Assembly (NCBI GenBank): GCA_965214525.1
Contig: OZ243959.1
Location: forward strand, 2,356,001-2,420,000
Length of the DNA stretch: 64,000 bases
Direction: 5' to 3'
DNA from: Qipengyuania_B sp965214525
GTDB lineage: Bacteria > Pseudomonadota > Alphaproteobacteria > Sphingomonadales > Sphingomonadaceae
Numbering within the stretch: the first letter of the stretch is position 1; the number at the start of each line of letters is the position of its first letter. Made by a program: the position numbers and the translations under genes. The notes beneath the pieces are model-generated. The model had not been told where the DNA came from and made no database searches. It saw nothing but the letters and a program-made list of their open reading frames with translations. Below are positions 18,482-27,616 of this stretch, one piece after another.

Positions 18482-18898
18482 CTATTGAAGGGGTGCGCCG
18501 CGAACGCTGCGGAAAGCCTCGACGATGTCCGCGCCTATCCGGGCCGGCCGCCCGTTCGCCCTTTCCAGCATCGCCCAGGTGCTGCGCGCGGAGACGATGA
18601 TCCGCCCTTCCTCGTTGCGAAAACCCACGCAGCGGTCGAACCGCGCGCCCCTTGGGGGATCGGGGATGAATGTTGTTGCCGCAACCTGCTCGCCCGCGAT
18701 GATGTTGCCGCGATAATCGATCTCGTGCCGGGTCACGACCCAGACGTATCGGGCAACCTGCTCGGCAGGAGCCACGGCGCTCCAATGCGCGGTCGCGATG
18801 TCCTGCACCCACCGCAACCACACGATGTTGTTCACATGGCCGAGTTCGTCGATATCCTCGGCGCGTGCGGTAAAGCTGCTGGTATAGCTGTTGCTCAC
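18482..18898 (-). CDS. Hotdog-fold acyl-CoA thioesterase (4-hydroxybenzoyl-CoA thioesterase/YbgC type)
   Basis: 138 residues from GTG 18898, 11 bases after the stop of the S9 peptidase; an in-frame ATG at 18934 would overlap that gene by 25 bases. The motif DIDELGHVNNIVWLRWVQDIAT holds the YbgC-type catalytic Asp and the helix that follows it, and WVVTRHEIDYRGNIIAGEQV is the second conserved strand. The family hydrolyses small or medium acyl-CoA thioesters in the cytoplasm. Linked by spacing to the peptidase gene and probably cotranscribed with it. Confidence 0.85.
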   Translation of the reverse strand: MSNSYTSSFTARAEDIDELGHVNNIVWLRWVQDIATAHWSAVAPAEQVARYVWVVTRHEIDYRGNIIAGEQVAATTFIPDPPRGARFDRCVGFRNEEGRIIVSARSTWAMLERANGRPARIGADIVEAFRSVRGAPLQ

Positions 18899-18909
18899 GC
18901 TGCCAGCCG

Positions 18910-21057
18910 CTATTTGGCCAGCCCCAGCTGCCACAGGATGAACGCAAACTCCTCCGCCGTTTCGTAAAGCGAGGCGAACCGGCCCGATTTGCCGCCATGC
19001 CCGGCTCCCATATTGGTCTTGAGCAGCAGCAGATTGTGGTCGGTTTTGGTGTCACGCAGCTTGGCGACCCATTTGGCCGGCTCCCAGTAGGTGACCCGCG
19101 GATCGTTCAGCCCCGCTGTGACCAGCATCGGCGGATATTCCTGCGCCACCACGTTATCGTAAGGGCTATAGCTGAGCATGTATGCGAACGCGGCGGCATC
19201 GGTGATGGGGTTGCCCCATTCCGGCCATTCGCCAGGCGTCAGCGGCAACGTCTCGTCCAGCATGGTATTCACCACATCTACGAAAGGGACATGCGCGGCA
19301 ACCGCTCCGAACAGTTCGGGGTCGGAATTGATGACCGCTCCCATCAGCTCCCCACCGGCAGAGCCGCCCGAAATGCTGATCCTGCCTCGCTGCGTGTAGC
19401 CCATTTCGACCAACCCCTTCGCCACGTCGACGAAATCGTTGAAGGTGTTGGTCCGCTCCGTCAGCTTGCCCTGCAGATACCAATTTCGGCCAAGATCATC
19501 GCCGCCGCGGATATGCGCGATGGCATAGGCCATGCCCCGATCGAGCAGGCTCATCCGCGAGGTCGAGAATCCTGGCGGAATGGCGATGCCGTAAGCGCCA
19601 TAGGCATATAGGTGAAGCGGCCCTCCAGTCGCGCGATCCTTGCGGCTGACGATGCTGACCGGAACCTTCGTGCCATCGCGTGCGGTGATCTCGACCCGTT
19701 CCGTCTGGTAGAGCGACGCATCGTAACCGCTGGGTATCTCCTGCTGCTTCAGCAGTTCAAGTTCGCCCGATGCCACGTGATAATCGTACACGGAGCTGGG
19801 CGTCACCATCGACTGATAGCTCAGCCGCAGCTTGTCGGTATCGTATTCCGGATTGTTCGACGTACCTGCCACGAAGCTCGCTTCGGGAAAGGCGATTTCG
19901 GTCGCTTTGGCCGCATCGGCATAATCGCGCAGCTGGATCTGATCGAGACCGCGCAAGCGCCCTTCGGTAACGTAGAAATCCGTGTAGAGGTCGAAATCGG
20001 TCAGGTAGAACGTGTCCGACCCGGCGATCACCGTTTGCCATTCACCCGGAGCATCCAGCTTGGCCGTTGCAAGGCGGAAATTGACGTGGTCGTCATTGGT
20101 CAGGACGAACAGCTTGCCATCGCGCACGTCCACCTCGTATTCCACGCCCTTGGCGCGCGGCTTTATTAGGATTTGCTCGCCCGTCGGATCGTCCGCGCGC
20201 ACCATCCGGACCTCGCTCGTCTCGTTGTCGCCGGTCGCGATGATCAACCAATCTTCCTGGGCGGAAAGGCCGGTGCCGACGCGGAAGCCTTCGTCATCCT
20301 CGTGATACAGTTCGACATCCTGCTCCACCTCGGTGCCAAGCCGGTGCAGCCGCGCATTGTCCACCCGCCATTCGGGCGTCGCCTTGCCATAGACCAGTGC
20401 GCTATCGTTCATGACCCAGGTGAGACCCGACAGCGTGCCGGGGATCATGTCGGGCAGCAGTTCGCCGGTCTGCAGATCCTTGATGCGTGCATCGAACCGT
20501 TCCGATCCGTCATCGTCGAGCGAATAAGCGAGATAGCGCCCGTTCTTGCTGACGGAGAACGATCCCAGACGGAAATACTCCTTCCCCTCTGCCAGTTCGT
20601 TCTCGTCGAGGACCAACACCGCGTCCCCACCCGCTACCGCGCGGCGGTAGTGCTTGCGATATTCCTGTCCGACCTCGAATTCCGACCAGTACAGCCAGTC
20701 GCCATCCTTTTGCGGAACGGAGGAATCGTCTTCCTTGATGCGCCCCTTCATTTCTTCGAACAGCGTCTCGACCAAAGCCTTGCGCGGCGCCATCGCGCTC
20801 TCGAAATAGGCGTTCTCGGCGTTGAGGTAGTCCAGTATGTCGGCATCATCGACCTGGGGGTATGACGCATCGCGCAGCCATGCATAGGGATCGGAGATAC
20901 GCGTTCCGTGGCGCGTGTAACTGAAATCGCGCTTCTGGGCGACGGGCGGTTGGGCATGTTCGGTCAAAACGGGTTCCTGATGGGGGTTATCCTGCGCCGC
21001 GGCAGGGTAGAAACCTGCGAAAAGCGTCAGCGCGGTGGCAAGGTTGCGGTAAAGCAT
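18910..21057 (-). CDS. Exported S9 family oligopeptidase (oligopeptidase B-like)
   Basis: 715 residues. The N-terminus MLYRNLATALTLFAGFYPAAAQ is a signal peptide, so the enzyme is periplasmic. A seven-bladed propeller (about 90-430) precedes the alpha/beta hydrolase domain. The serine nucleophile is in SISGGSAGGELMG near residue 565, preceded by HIRGGDDLGRNWYLQGK; the catalytic His lies in GAGHGGKSGRF. GGDDLGRNWY and the neighbouring pattern favour oligopeptidase B (cleavage after basic residues) over prolyl oligopeptidase. Divergent from the Xaa-Pro aminopeptidase, which suggests a shared peptide-utilisation theme. Confidence 0.9.
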   Translation of the reverse strand: MLYRNLATALTLFAGFYPAAAQDNPHQEPVLTEHAQPPVAQKRDFSYTRHGTRISDPYAWLRDASYPQVDDADILDYLNAENAYFESAMAPRKALVETLFEEMKGRIKEDDSSVPQKDGDWLYWSEFEVGQEYRKHYRRAVAGGDAVLVLDENELAEGKEYFRLGSFSVSKNGRYLAYSLDDDGSERFDARIKDLQTGELLPDMIPGTLSGLTWVMNDSALVYGKATPEWRVDNARLHRLGTEVEQDVELYHEDDEGFRVGTGLSAQEDWLIIATGDNETSEVRMVRADDPTGEQILIKPRAKGVEYEVDVRDGKLFVLTNDDHVNFRLATAKLDAPGEWQTVIAGSDTFYLTDFDLYTDFYVTEGRLRGLDQIQLRDYADAAKATEIAFPEASFVAGTSNNPEYDTDKLRLSYQSMVTPSSVYDYHVASGELELLKQQEIPSGYDASLYQTERVEITARDGTKVPVSIVSRKDRATGGPLHLYAYGAYGIAIPPGFSTSRMSLLDRGMAYAIAHIRGGDDLGRNWYLQGKLTERTNTFNDFVDVAKGLVEMGYTQRGRISISGGSAGGELMGAVINSDPELFGAVAAHVPFVDVVNTMLDETLPLTPGEWPEWGNPITDAAAFAYMLSYSPYDNVVAQEYPPMLVTAGLNDPRVTYWEPAKWVAKLRDTKTDHNLLLLKTNMGAGHGGKSGRFASLYETAEEFAFILWQLGLAK

Positions 21058-21173
21058 GGCATATGTTTCCTTCCCCTTGCGCGGCGGTACGGCTAGGTTG
21101 CCGGCCTGACTAGACCGTTGCCCCCCCGAACCGCAAGCTGCGATCGAGGGCGACGAACGATCGAGGTAGCCCG

Positions 21174-23009
21174 ATGCTGATGCAGCCCCAAGAAGCCCGC
21201 CTGTCCGCCCTGCGTGCAGAGTTGAAACGCCGTAAGCTCGGTGGTTTCATCGTGCCGATCTCGGACGAGCATATGAGCGAATATGTCGGCTCCTATGCAC
21301 AGCGGCTGGGTTGGTTGACGGGGTTCGGCGGCTCGGCCGGAACAGCGGTTATCCTTGCCGATGGACAGCAGGGCAAAGGCGCGGCAATCTTCATCGACGG
21401 GCGCTATACCCTGCAGGTGCGCGACCAGGTGCCCGCAGAATTGTATGATTACGAGGGAGTGCCGGGCTCTACTCCCGTGAAATGGCTGGCCGAGCATGCG
21501 CCGCCCGGGGCGCGGATCGGTTACGACCCGTGGCTCCATCCCCAAGTCTTCGTGAAGGCGCTCGACCGGGCGCTGGCCAAGAAGGACGGTGCGGCGGTCG
21601 CGGTAGAGGATAACCCGATCGACGCGATCTGGTCCGACCAGCCGGGGCGTTCCACGGCGCCCGCCAAACCCCATGCCGATGCGTATGCCGGCCGGTCGAG
21701 CGCGGACAAGCGCCAGGTCATTGCTGACGGCCTGAAGCAGGCGGGGCAGGATGCCGCCGTAATCGCTGCGCTGGATTCGGTGGCCTGGCTGCTCAACATC
21801 CGGGGCGAGGACATCGACAACACTCCGCTGACGCTTGGTTTCGCGCTTGCACATGCGGACGGCACGGCACAATTGTTCATCGCGCCCGAAAAGGTCACGC
21901 CCGAACTCGCGCAGCATCTTGGCAATTCCGTGACCGTGCGCGATCGTGGCGAACTCGTTCCTGCATTGCGGGCGTTGAAGGGGCAGACCATCGCGGTCGA
22001 TCCCGAACGCAGCGTGATGGCGATCTTGCACGCTCTCAAGGAAGCAGGCGCGACCGTGGTCGAGCAAACCGACCCCACCGTGCTTGCCAGGGCGATAAAG
22101 AACCGTGTGGAACAGCAGGGCCACCGCGATGCGCAGGCGCGAGACGGGGCGGCGATGGTGAAGTTCCTGCATTGGCTGGACGTCGAGGCGCGCAAGGGCG
22201 CTATCGACGAGCTGGCCGCCGCCGCTCGTCTCAAGTCGTTCCGAGCGCAGGATGCCGGCCTCAAGGGGATCAGCTTCGATACGATTTCGGGGGCCGGACC
22301 CAATGCCGCGATTTGCCATTACCGGGTAAATGAGGACAGCAACCGGCTGCTCGAACCGGGGAGCATCTATCTCGTCGATTCCGGCGGCCAGTATCTGGAA
22401 GGCACGACCGACATCACCCGGACCGTCTGGATCGACACGCCCGCTGGAAGCGAGCCGACCGCGGAAATGAAAGACCGCTACACCCGCGTGCTCAAGGGGC
22501 ACATCGCGCTTGATCGGGCGGTGTTCCCGGAAGGGACGGGAGGCGCGCAGCTCGACGTGCTTGCCCGCCAGTTCCTGTGGGAGGCAGGCATCGACTACCC
22601 GCACGGCACCGGGCACGGAGTCGGCAGCTACCTGTCCGTGCATGAGGGGCCGCAACGCATCGCCAAGCCGGGGGGCGGCTATGCCGGGACGAACCATGCG
22701 CTGCATGCGGGGATGATCCTGTCGAACGAGCCGGGCTACTACAAGGACGGCGCATACGGCATCCGTATCGAGAACCTCGTGCTGGTCGAAACGCGCGAGA
22801 TCGACGGGGCGGAAAGTCAATATCTAGGGTTCGAGACGCTCACCTTCGTTCCGATAGACCGGCGGCTGATCGATCCTGCGATGTTGTCGCCGCATGAACG
22901 GCTCTGGCTGGATGCCTATCACGCCGGGGTGTGGAAGCTCATTTCGCCCCGAGTCGAGAACGAAACCCGGAACTGGTTGAAAGCACAATGCGCACCCTTG
23001 CCGAGGTAA
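21174..23009 (+). CDS. Xaa-Pro aminopeptidase (M24B)
   Basis: 611 residues, the three-domain form with two creatinase-like N-terminal domains followed by the pita-bread metallopeptidase. It removes N-terminal residues before proline. Metal ligands are visible in LVDSGGQYLEGTTDITRTVW (two Asp), GTGHGVGSYLSVHEGP (His), and LSNEPGYYKDGAYGIRIENL (Glu) plus a later Glu. FIVPISDEHMSEY and TGFGGSAGTAVIL are family N-terminal signatures. No signal peptide, so probably cytoplasmic. ATG 21174 has GAGGTAG upstream; the 116-base gap to the divergent S9 peptidase holds both promoters. Confidence 0.93.
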   Translation: MLMQPQEARLSALRAELKRRKLGGFIVPISDEHMSEYVGSYAQRLGWLTGFGGSAGTAVILADGQQGKGAAIFIDGRYTLQVRDQVPAELYDYEGVPGSTPVKWLAEHAPPGARIGYDPWLHPQVFVKALDRALAKKDGAAVAVEDNPIDAIWSDQPGRSTAPAKPHADAYAGRSSADKRQVIADGLKQAGQDAAVIAALDSVAWLLNIRGEDIDNTPLTLGFALAHADGTAQLFIAPEKVTPELAQHLGNSVTVRDRGELVPALRALKGQTIAVDPERSVMAILHALKEAGATVVEQTDPTVLARAIKNRVEQQGHRDAQARDGAAMVKFLHWLDVEARKGAIDELAAAARLKSFRAQDAGLKGISFDTISGAGPNAAICHYRVNEDSNRLLEPGSIYLVDSGGQYLEGTTDITRTVWIDTPAGSEPTAEMKDRYTRVLKGHIALDRAVFPEGTGGAQLDVLARQFLWEAGIDYPHGTGHGVGSYLSVHEGPQRIAKPGGGYAGTNHALHAGMILSNEPGYYKDGAYGIRIENLVLVETREIDGAESQYLGFETLTFVPIDRRLIDPAMLSPHERLWLDAYHAGVWKLISPRVENETRNWLKAQCAPLPR

Positions 23010-23063
23010 CAATGTTCCTGTAATGTTCTGACCGGATCGCCGTTGCAGCAAGGAGAATGCACC

Positions 23064-23444
23064 ATGATCGGTTACGTCACTTTGGGAACCAATGACCTGC
23101 AGAAAAACGCCGCGTTCTACGATGCGCTTGCTGCCGAGATGGGGGCCAAGCGCATGATGGAGTTCGACAGTTTCATCGCCTGGGGTGAGCCGGGTGAAAA
23201 GCCTGGCGTGGCGCTGACCAAGCCTTTCGATGGCAAGGCTGCCAGCGTCGGCAATGGCGTGATGGTCGCGCTGGAGGCGAACGGGCCTGACCAGGTGCGG
23301 CGACTCTACGAGATCGCCCTGGCGAACGGAGGTACGGACGAGGGCGAACCGGGGCCGCGCGGAGATGACGGCTTTTACGCCGCCTACTTCCGCGATCCCG
23401 AAGGGAACAAGTTGAACGCATTCTGCATGGTCGCTGATAAGTAA
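23064..23444 (+). CDS. VOC superfamily (glyoxalase/bleomycin resistance-like) protein
   Basis: 126 residues with two beta-alpha-beta-beta-beta modules. Segments GYVTLGTNDLQKNAAFYDAL at the start, and DDGFYAAYFRDPEGNKLNAF at the end, are typical of single-domain VOC proteins of the PhnB/glyoxalase-like group. Metal ligands of true glyoxalase I are not all in place, so the activity is unknown. ATG 23064 has AAGGAGAA 7 bases upstream, ruling out the GTG/TTG-like start at 23043. The gene is followed by a structured intergenic region. Confidence 0.85.
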   Translation: MIGYVTLGTNDLQKNAAFYDALAAEMGAKRMMEFDSFIAWGEPGEKPGVALTKPFDGKAASVGNGVMVALEANGPDQVRRLYEIALANGGTDEGEPGPRGDDGFYAAYFRDPEGNKLNAFCMVADK

Positions 23445-23538
23445 AGGGTTCGGCGCAACCGGGTCCGATAGAGATCTTACCATGTAGCGCGGCAGTTTCT
23501 GTCTCATCGAAAGAACTTGCCTCGTTGAGCGCCCGGGG

Positions 23539-23627
23539 CTGCTTGAACGGTTTGCCAGATCAATGCCGACGTTCAAGCAGGCCACGCTTCATATGAAGCC
23601 CAAGGTCGAGGACGCGCCTGGCAAACC
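23539..23627. other. Structured intergenic region: nested inverted repeats that can form an H-type pseudoknot
   Basis: Three perfect pairings are visible: CTGCTTGAACG (23539-23549) with CGTTCAAGCAG (23570-23580); GGTTTGCCAG (23549-23558, in the loop of the first stem) with CTGGCAAACC (23618-23627); and the palindrome GCTTCATATGAAGC (23586-23599) between them. The loop-to-outside pairing makes a pseudoknot, or two mutually exclusive folds. No T-run follows, so it is not a simple terminator. Lies between the VOC gene and pabB, ending 72 bases before the pabB start. Could be a regulatory leader, a small RNA or an old insertion end. Confidence 0.45.
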
Positions 23628-23698
23628 CTTGTCCTGATGCCGCACAAATCCGCTGCGCCCCGCTTTCAATTCGGCGCGCAAGCGGTATGGCGTGATGA

Positions 23699-25525
23699 AT
23701 GGTTCAGAACGGCCCGTTTGTCCTGCTCGACGATGCTCGCGAAGACGGGGCGGCCGACGCGCTGCTGTTCCAGCATCCGCTTGAAACATTCGTCGCCTAC
23801 CGGGCGCAAGAGGTCATGCCGGTTCTGTTGCAAGCACAAGCGGCCATCAGCGAACGGGGGGGCACGCTTGCCGGGTATCTTGCCTACGAGGCGGGGCTGT
23901 CGTTCGAACCCGCATGGCAGAAGTTGGCGCAGGAAAGGGCTGGGTCGGCCGGTCCGCTCGTCTGGTTCGGCCGGTTCGCGAACAGCGAGCGGATCGCCCC
24001 GGCAGACGTGCCCTCCTGGCTCGCGCAGCGGGCTGACCCCGAAGCCATCGGCGCAAGTCTTGGGCCGCTGCAACCGGAAGCGTCCCAGCCGGCGCACACA
24101 GCGCAGGTCGAACAATTGCAGGAAGCGATTGCCGCGGGCGACATTTACCAGGCCAACCTGACCTTTCCGATGGCCGGGGCGTATACCGGCGATCCGGCGG
24201 CGATCTACGCCGCCCTGCGTCCCGCGGCACGGGCGGGTCATGGTGCGCTGGTGTTCGATGGCGACCGCTGGCTATTGTCGCTCTCGCCCGAACTGTTCGT
24301 CGAGGTCACGGGCGATCGGATACGCTCCAGACCCATGAAAGGAACACGGGCGCGCTGCGCCGACCGGGCGGCCGATCAGAAGATCGCTGATGAACTGGCC
24401 GCGTCGGAGAAGGATCGTGCCGAGAACCTCATGATTGTCGATCTCATGCGTAACGATCTGGCGCGCATCGCGAAACCGGGCAGCGTCGTGGTCGATGAAG
24501 CTTTCACGGTCGAAACCTACCCGACGGTCCACCAGATGGTGACCGAGGTGGCGGCCCGATTGGCCCCGGCCACAACGCCAGTCGATGTCTTGCGCGCGCT
24601 CTTCCCAAGCGGCTCGATCACCGGGGCGCCGAAATATCGTGCGATGGAACTGATAGCCCGGACCGAGCCGGCCGCGCGGGGTGCATATTGCGGCGCCATC
24701 GGACGGATCGAGGCGTCTGGCGACATGGCCTTGAACGTGGCGATCAGGACCATTTGCCTCACCCCCGTCGAGAACCTGCGCGGCAAGGCGGTGATGGGTG
24801 TGGGTTCGGCGATCCTGGCGGACAGCGACCCGGCGCAGGAATGGCAAGAATGCCTGGCGAAGACCGCTTTCACCCGGGTCATCGGCCAGAACGGTCCGCC
24901 CACCTCTCCCGATCTTATCGAGACGATGGCGTTCGATCCTGGCCAAGGCATAGCGCTGCTCGAGCTGCATCTGGAGCGGATGAAGGCCAGCGCCCAGTTC
25001 CTGCACTATCCGTTCGACCGGCACGAGGTGCGCAACCACATCCACGCCTTATGTTTCAGCCTTGAGGATGTCAGTATGATCCGCCTGACTGCCGCGCGCA
25101 GCGGAGCGACGGCACTGGCAGCCTTGCCGATGCCGGATGCCTGGCCAAACCCGGTCCGATGCATCGCCCTGCCGCTTCCCGTCGCGGCGGACGACTGGCG
25201 GTTGCAGCACAAGACGTCGGATCGCGGCTTCTACGAAGCCGGGCTGGCCCAGGCGCAGGCATGCGGCGCGACCGAGGCGTTGTTCATGCGCCCCGACCTT
25301 CGCCTGACGGAGGGGACGCGCACCAACCTGTTCGTCCGCCTGGAGGATGGCAAACTGGCGACGCCGCCGCAGGATCGCGGCCTGCTGCCCGGCATCCTGC
25401 GGCGGCGCCTGCTCGATAGCGGAGAGGCGGTGGAAGAGGACATCACCCTAGCCAATCTTGCGGGTGGGTTCTTCATCGGCAACGCCCTGCGCGGGTTGCT
25501 TCCAGCCACACTGGTTGAGGCATGA
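23699..25525 (+). CDS. pabB: Fused aminodeoxychorismate synthase component I and 4-amino-4-deoxychorismate lyase
   Basis: 608 residues. The first about 385 residues are the chorismate-utilising PabB domain (IYQANLTFPM, MKGTRARCAD, SEKDRAENLMIVDLMRNDL, and LFPSGSITGAPKYRAMELI at the active site). The remainder is a PabC-type fold IV PLP lyase: LQHKTSDRGFYEAG carries the likely PLP lysine, and LRLTEGTRTNLFVRL binds the cofactor. Together with a PabA amidotransferase encoded elsewhere it makes 4-aminobenzoate for folate. The N-terminal tryptophan-binding region of TrpE is absent. ATG at 23699; an out-of-frame ATG lies 4 bases upstream. Its TGA overlaps the next start (ATGA). Confidence 0.92.
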   Translation: MVQNGPFVLLDDAREDGAADALLFQHPLETFVAYRAQEVMPVLLQAQAAISERGGTLAGYLAYEAGLSFEPAWQKLAQERAGSAGPLVWFGRFANSERIAPADVPSWLAQRADPEAIGASLGPLQPEASQPAHTAQVEQLQEAIAAGDIYQANLTFPMAGAYTGDPAAIYAALRPAARAGHGALVFDGDRWLLSLSPELFVEVTGDRIRSRPMKGTRARCADRAADQKIADELAASEKDRAENLMIVDLMRNDLARIAKPGSVVVDEAFTVETYPTVHQMVTEVAARLAPATTPVDVLRALFPSGSITGAPKYRAMELIARTEPAARGAYCGAIGRIEASGDMALNVAIRTICLTPVENLRGKAVMGVGSAILADSDPAQEWQECLAKTAFTRVIGQNGPPTSPDLIETMAFDPGQGIALLELHLERMKASAQFLHYPFDRHEVRNHIHALCFSLEDVSMIRLTAARSGATALAALPMPDAWPNPVRCIALPLPVAADDWRLQHKTSDRGFYEAGLAQAQACGATEALFMRPDLRLTEGTRTNLFVRLEDGKLATPPQDRGLLPGILRRRLLDSGEAVEEDITLANLAGGFFIGNALRGLLPATLVEA

Positions 25526-26202
25526 ACACGCCCCCCATCCTGTTCGAGGATGGCGAGGCGCTGGTCATCGACAAGCCCGCCGGCATGCCGGTCGATCGCC
25601 CGCGATCCGGCAAAGCCTCGTTGACGGACCACCTCGATGCGTTGAAGCTGAACTTCCAGCGTCCGCCCGCACCGGTGCATCGGCTGGATACCGATACCAG
25701 TGGCTGCCTGCTGCTGGCGCGCAACGCAAAGGCGTTGAAGCGGTTCGCCGCCGCCTTTGCCGAGCGTTCGCCGCAAAAATCCTATATCGGCCTTGTCGGC
25801 GGGCACGTGGCGCAGTCCAGCGGAACGATCGAACTTTCGCTTGCCAAGATCAGCTCCCCCGAAAAAGGCTGGCGGATGATCGCTGCGAAGAAGGGCAAGC
25901 CCTCGATCACCCATTGGGAGAAGCTGGCCGAGATCGATGGCGCAACACTGCTGCGTTTCCGTCCCGAAACCGGGCGGACGCACCAGATTCGTATTCATGC
26001 GATGGCCGGGCTGGGTGCGCCGCTGCTGGGCGATCCAGTGTATGGCGATGGGCGGGGCGCGCCGCGCACCATGTTGCACGCCCTGACGCTGAGCGTGCCT
26101 CGGGCGGGGAAACCTCCGATCACCGCTACCGCTCCGTTACCAGCGGACTTTCTCGGTATGGGCGTCATCGAAGCCATGGTCTTGCTGCCAGCCGATGGAT
26201 GA
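25522..26202 (+). CDS. RluA-family RNA pseudouridine synthase
   Basis: 226 residues. The catalytic aspartate is Asp56 in PVHRLDTDTSGCLLLARN; further family motifs are SYIGLVGG, LRFRPETGRTHQIRIHAMA and GAPLLGDPVYGDGRG. No N-terminal S4 domain is present, so it is the short RluA-type, not RluC/RluD. The RNA target (tRNA or 23S rRNA) cannot be read from sequence. ATG overlaps the pabBC stop by 4 bases, and its 3' end overlaps the following arfB gene by 8 bases, making a three-gene transcription unit. Confidence 0.92.
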   Translation: MNTPPILFEDGEALVIDKPAGMPVDRPRSGKASLTDHLDALKLNFQRPPAPVHRLDTDTSGCLLLARNAKALKRFAAAFAERSPQKSYIGLVGGHVAQSSGTIELSLAKISSPEKGWRMIAAKKGKPSITHWEKLAEIDGATLLRFRPETGRTHQIRIHAMAGLGAPLLGDPVYGDGRGAPRTMLHALTLSVPRAGKPPITATAPLPADFLGMGVIEAMVLLPADG

Positions 26203-26602
26203 TCGGCTGCTGGAGCGCGCCCATGCGCTGGCCGAGGAGACCTTTCTCGCCGGCAGCGGGCCAGGCGGCCAGAACGCCAACAAGGTCGCGACGACCGTGC
26301 AGCTGCGCGTCAACGCCTATGCACTGCGGCTGCCACCCGAAGCGTTTCGCCGCTTGCGGGAGATTGCGGGAAGCAAGCTCACGAATAGCGGCGACATTCT
26401 GATCGTCGCGAACGCGCACCGGACGCAGGAGGCCAATCGGGGCGATGCGCGCGACAGGCTGGAAGAATTGCTGCGATCGGCGCACCGCCAGCCCAAGCGC
26501 CGCGCCAGGACGCGCCTCAATCGGATCAACAAGCGCAAACGCCTGGCCAGGAAGAAAGAGCGGGGGCAGGTGAAGGCGAACCGCGCCAAAGTGGAGTTGT
26601 AG
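26195..26602 (+). CDS. arfB: ArfB/ICT1-type ribosome-rescue peptidyl-tRNA hydrolase
   Basis: 135 residues. The GGQ tripeptide at 24-26 in LAGSGPGGQNANKVATTV is the catalytic loop of class I release factors; the short length and the lack of codon-recognition domains identify the codon-independent rescue factor. The C-terminal 40 residues are very basic (RLNRINKRKRLARKKERGQ), the tail that enters the mRNA channel of stalled ribosomes. It acts at ribosomes without a stop codon. Overlaps the pseudouridine synthase stop by 8 bases. Confidence 0.93.
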   Translation: MDDRLLERAHALAEETFLAGSGPGGQNANKVATTVQLRVNAYALRLPPEAFRRLREIAGSKLTNSGDILIVANAHRTQEANRGDARDRLEELLRSAHRQPKRRARTRLNRINKRKRLARKKERGQVKANRAKVEL

Positions 26603-26728
26603 TGCCGCGGCACGCTTGACTCCAGACCGGTTCTGCCGCAGGGGCATTCACGTTCGGGCGGCGTAGCAACGTCGCCTGTTTGCGTTATGGCCGGGTGCGG
26701 CCTCAACTGGATATTCAGGAAAACCGCT

Positions 26729-26896
26729 ATGGCGAAGCCAGCAACCGTCAAGATCAAGCTCGTCTCGACCGCCGATACCGGCTTTTACTACGTAACGAAA
26801 AAGAACCCGCGCAACATCACGGAGAAGATGACGTTTCGCAAATACGATCCCGTCGTGCGCAAGCATGTCGAGTTCAAGGAAGCCAAGATCAAGTGA
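26729..26896 (+). CDS. rpmG: 50S ribosomal protein L33
   Basis: 55 residues, the normal size. MAKPATVKIKLVSTADTGFY, YVTKKNPRNITEKMTFRKYD and VRKHVEFKEAKIK are the classical L33 sequence. It lacks the zinc CxxC pairs, so it is the C-minus form that does not need zinc. CAGGAAAA precedes the ATG by 5 bases; the upstream in-frame start at 26687 has no support. The 126-base gap before it probably contains its promoter. Confidence 0.97.
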   Translation: MAKPATVKIKLVSTADTGFYYVTKKNPRNITEKMTFRKYDPVVRKHVEFKEAKIK

Positions 26897-26965
26897 TGCT
26901 GGCTGAACCGGGGAGACAGCAAGAGTTCACCACCCGTTCAAAGCTGCGCCCGTAACAGCGGGATC

Positions 26966-27616
26966 ATGAACGTGACGCGCAAGACCTTTCGCACCCTGCT
27001 CGCCTCGGCACTGGCCCTGGCGATGACCGTACCCGCAACGATGGCGGTCGCACCTTCGCCCGCGTTCGCGGCGGCTGGCGACCTTGATCGCGCTGCCGAA
27101 GCACTGCGCTCCATCGCCACGATGACGGCGGATTTCAGCCAGACCGACCGCGCCGGACAAACGGTCAATGGCAAACTGTTCCTGAAGCGTCCCGGCAAGA
27201 TCCGGTTCCAGTACGACAAGGGCGTGAACATGCTTGTCGTTTCGAACGGCAAGTCGCTCTATCTGGTCGATTACGATGTCAACCAGGTGCAGCGCTGGCC
27301 TATCAAGAACTCGCCATTGGGCGCGCTGCTCGATCCGGCCCGCGATGTGCGGCAGTTCGGCAAGATCGTTCCGACCGGCAACGATGATGTCGTCAGCATC
27401 GAGGTGCGCGACAAGAAGCACCCTGAATACGGTGTCATTACCCTGATCTTCGTGCGCGATCCCGGCGCACCGGGTGGTTTGGAACTAACGCATTGGGTGG
27501 CGCTCGATTCGCAGAACTACCGTACGACCGTGCGGTTGAGCAATCACCGGTACGGCGTCGCCGTTGCCGACAAGGCTTTCACCTTCCGCGATCCGCGTCG
27601 CTCGGGCCGGCGCTAA
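26966..27616 (+). CDS. lolA: Outer-membrane lipoprotein carrier protein LolA-like
   Basis: 216 residues. A long signal peptide ends near AFAAAGD (about residue 38). The mature part follows LolA: LRSIATMTADFSQTD, NGKLFLKRPGKIRFQYD, VVSNGKSLYLVDYDVNQVQRWPI and LTHWVALDSQNYRTTVRL. LolA ferries lipoproteins across the periplasm from LolCDE to the outer membrane. The distance-related LolA-like group (DUF2092-type) is the alternative. A rho-independent terminator follows at about 200 bases downstream. Confidence 0.85.
   Translation: MNVTRKTFRTLLASALALAMTVPATMAVAPSPAFAAAGDLDRAAEALRSIATMTADFSQTDRAGQTVNGKLFLKRPGKIRFQYDKGVNMLVVSNGKSLYLVDYDVNQVQRWPIKNSPLGALLDPARDVRQFGKIVPTGNDDVVSIEVRDKKHPEYGVITLIFVRDPGAPGGLELTHWVALDSQNYRTTVRLSNHRYGVAVADKAFTFRDPRRSGRR

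Noticed and set aside
21093..22820. 575-codon open frame antisense to the Xaa-Pro aminopeptidase gene
   Set aside because: A shadow of the conserved peptidase gene.
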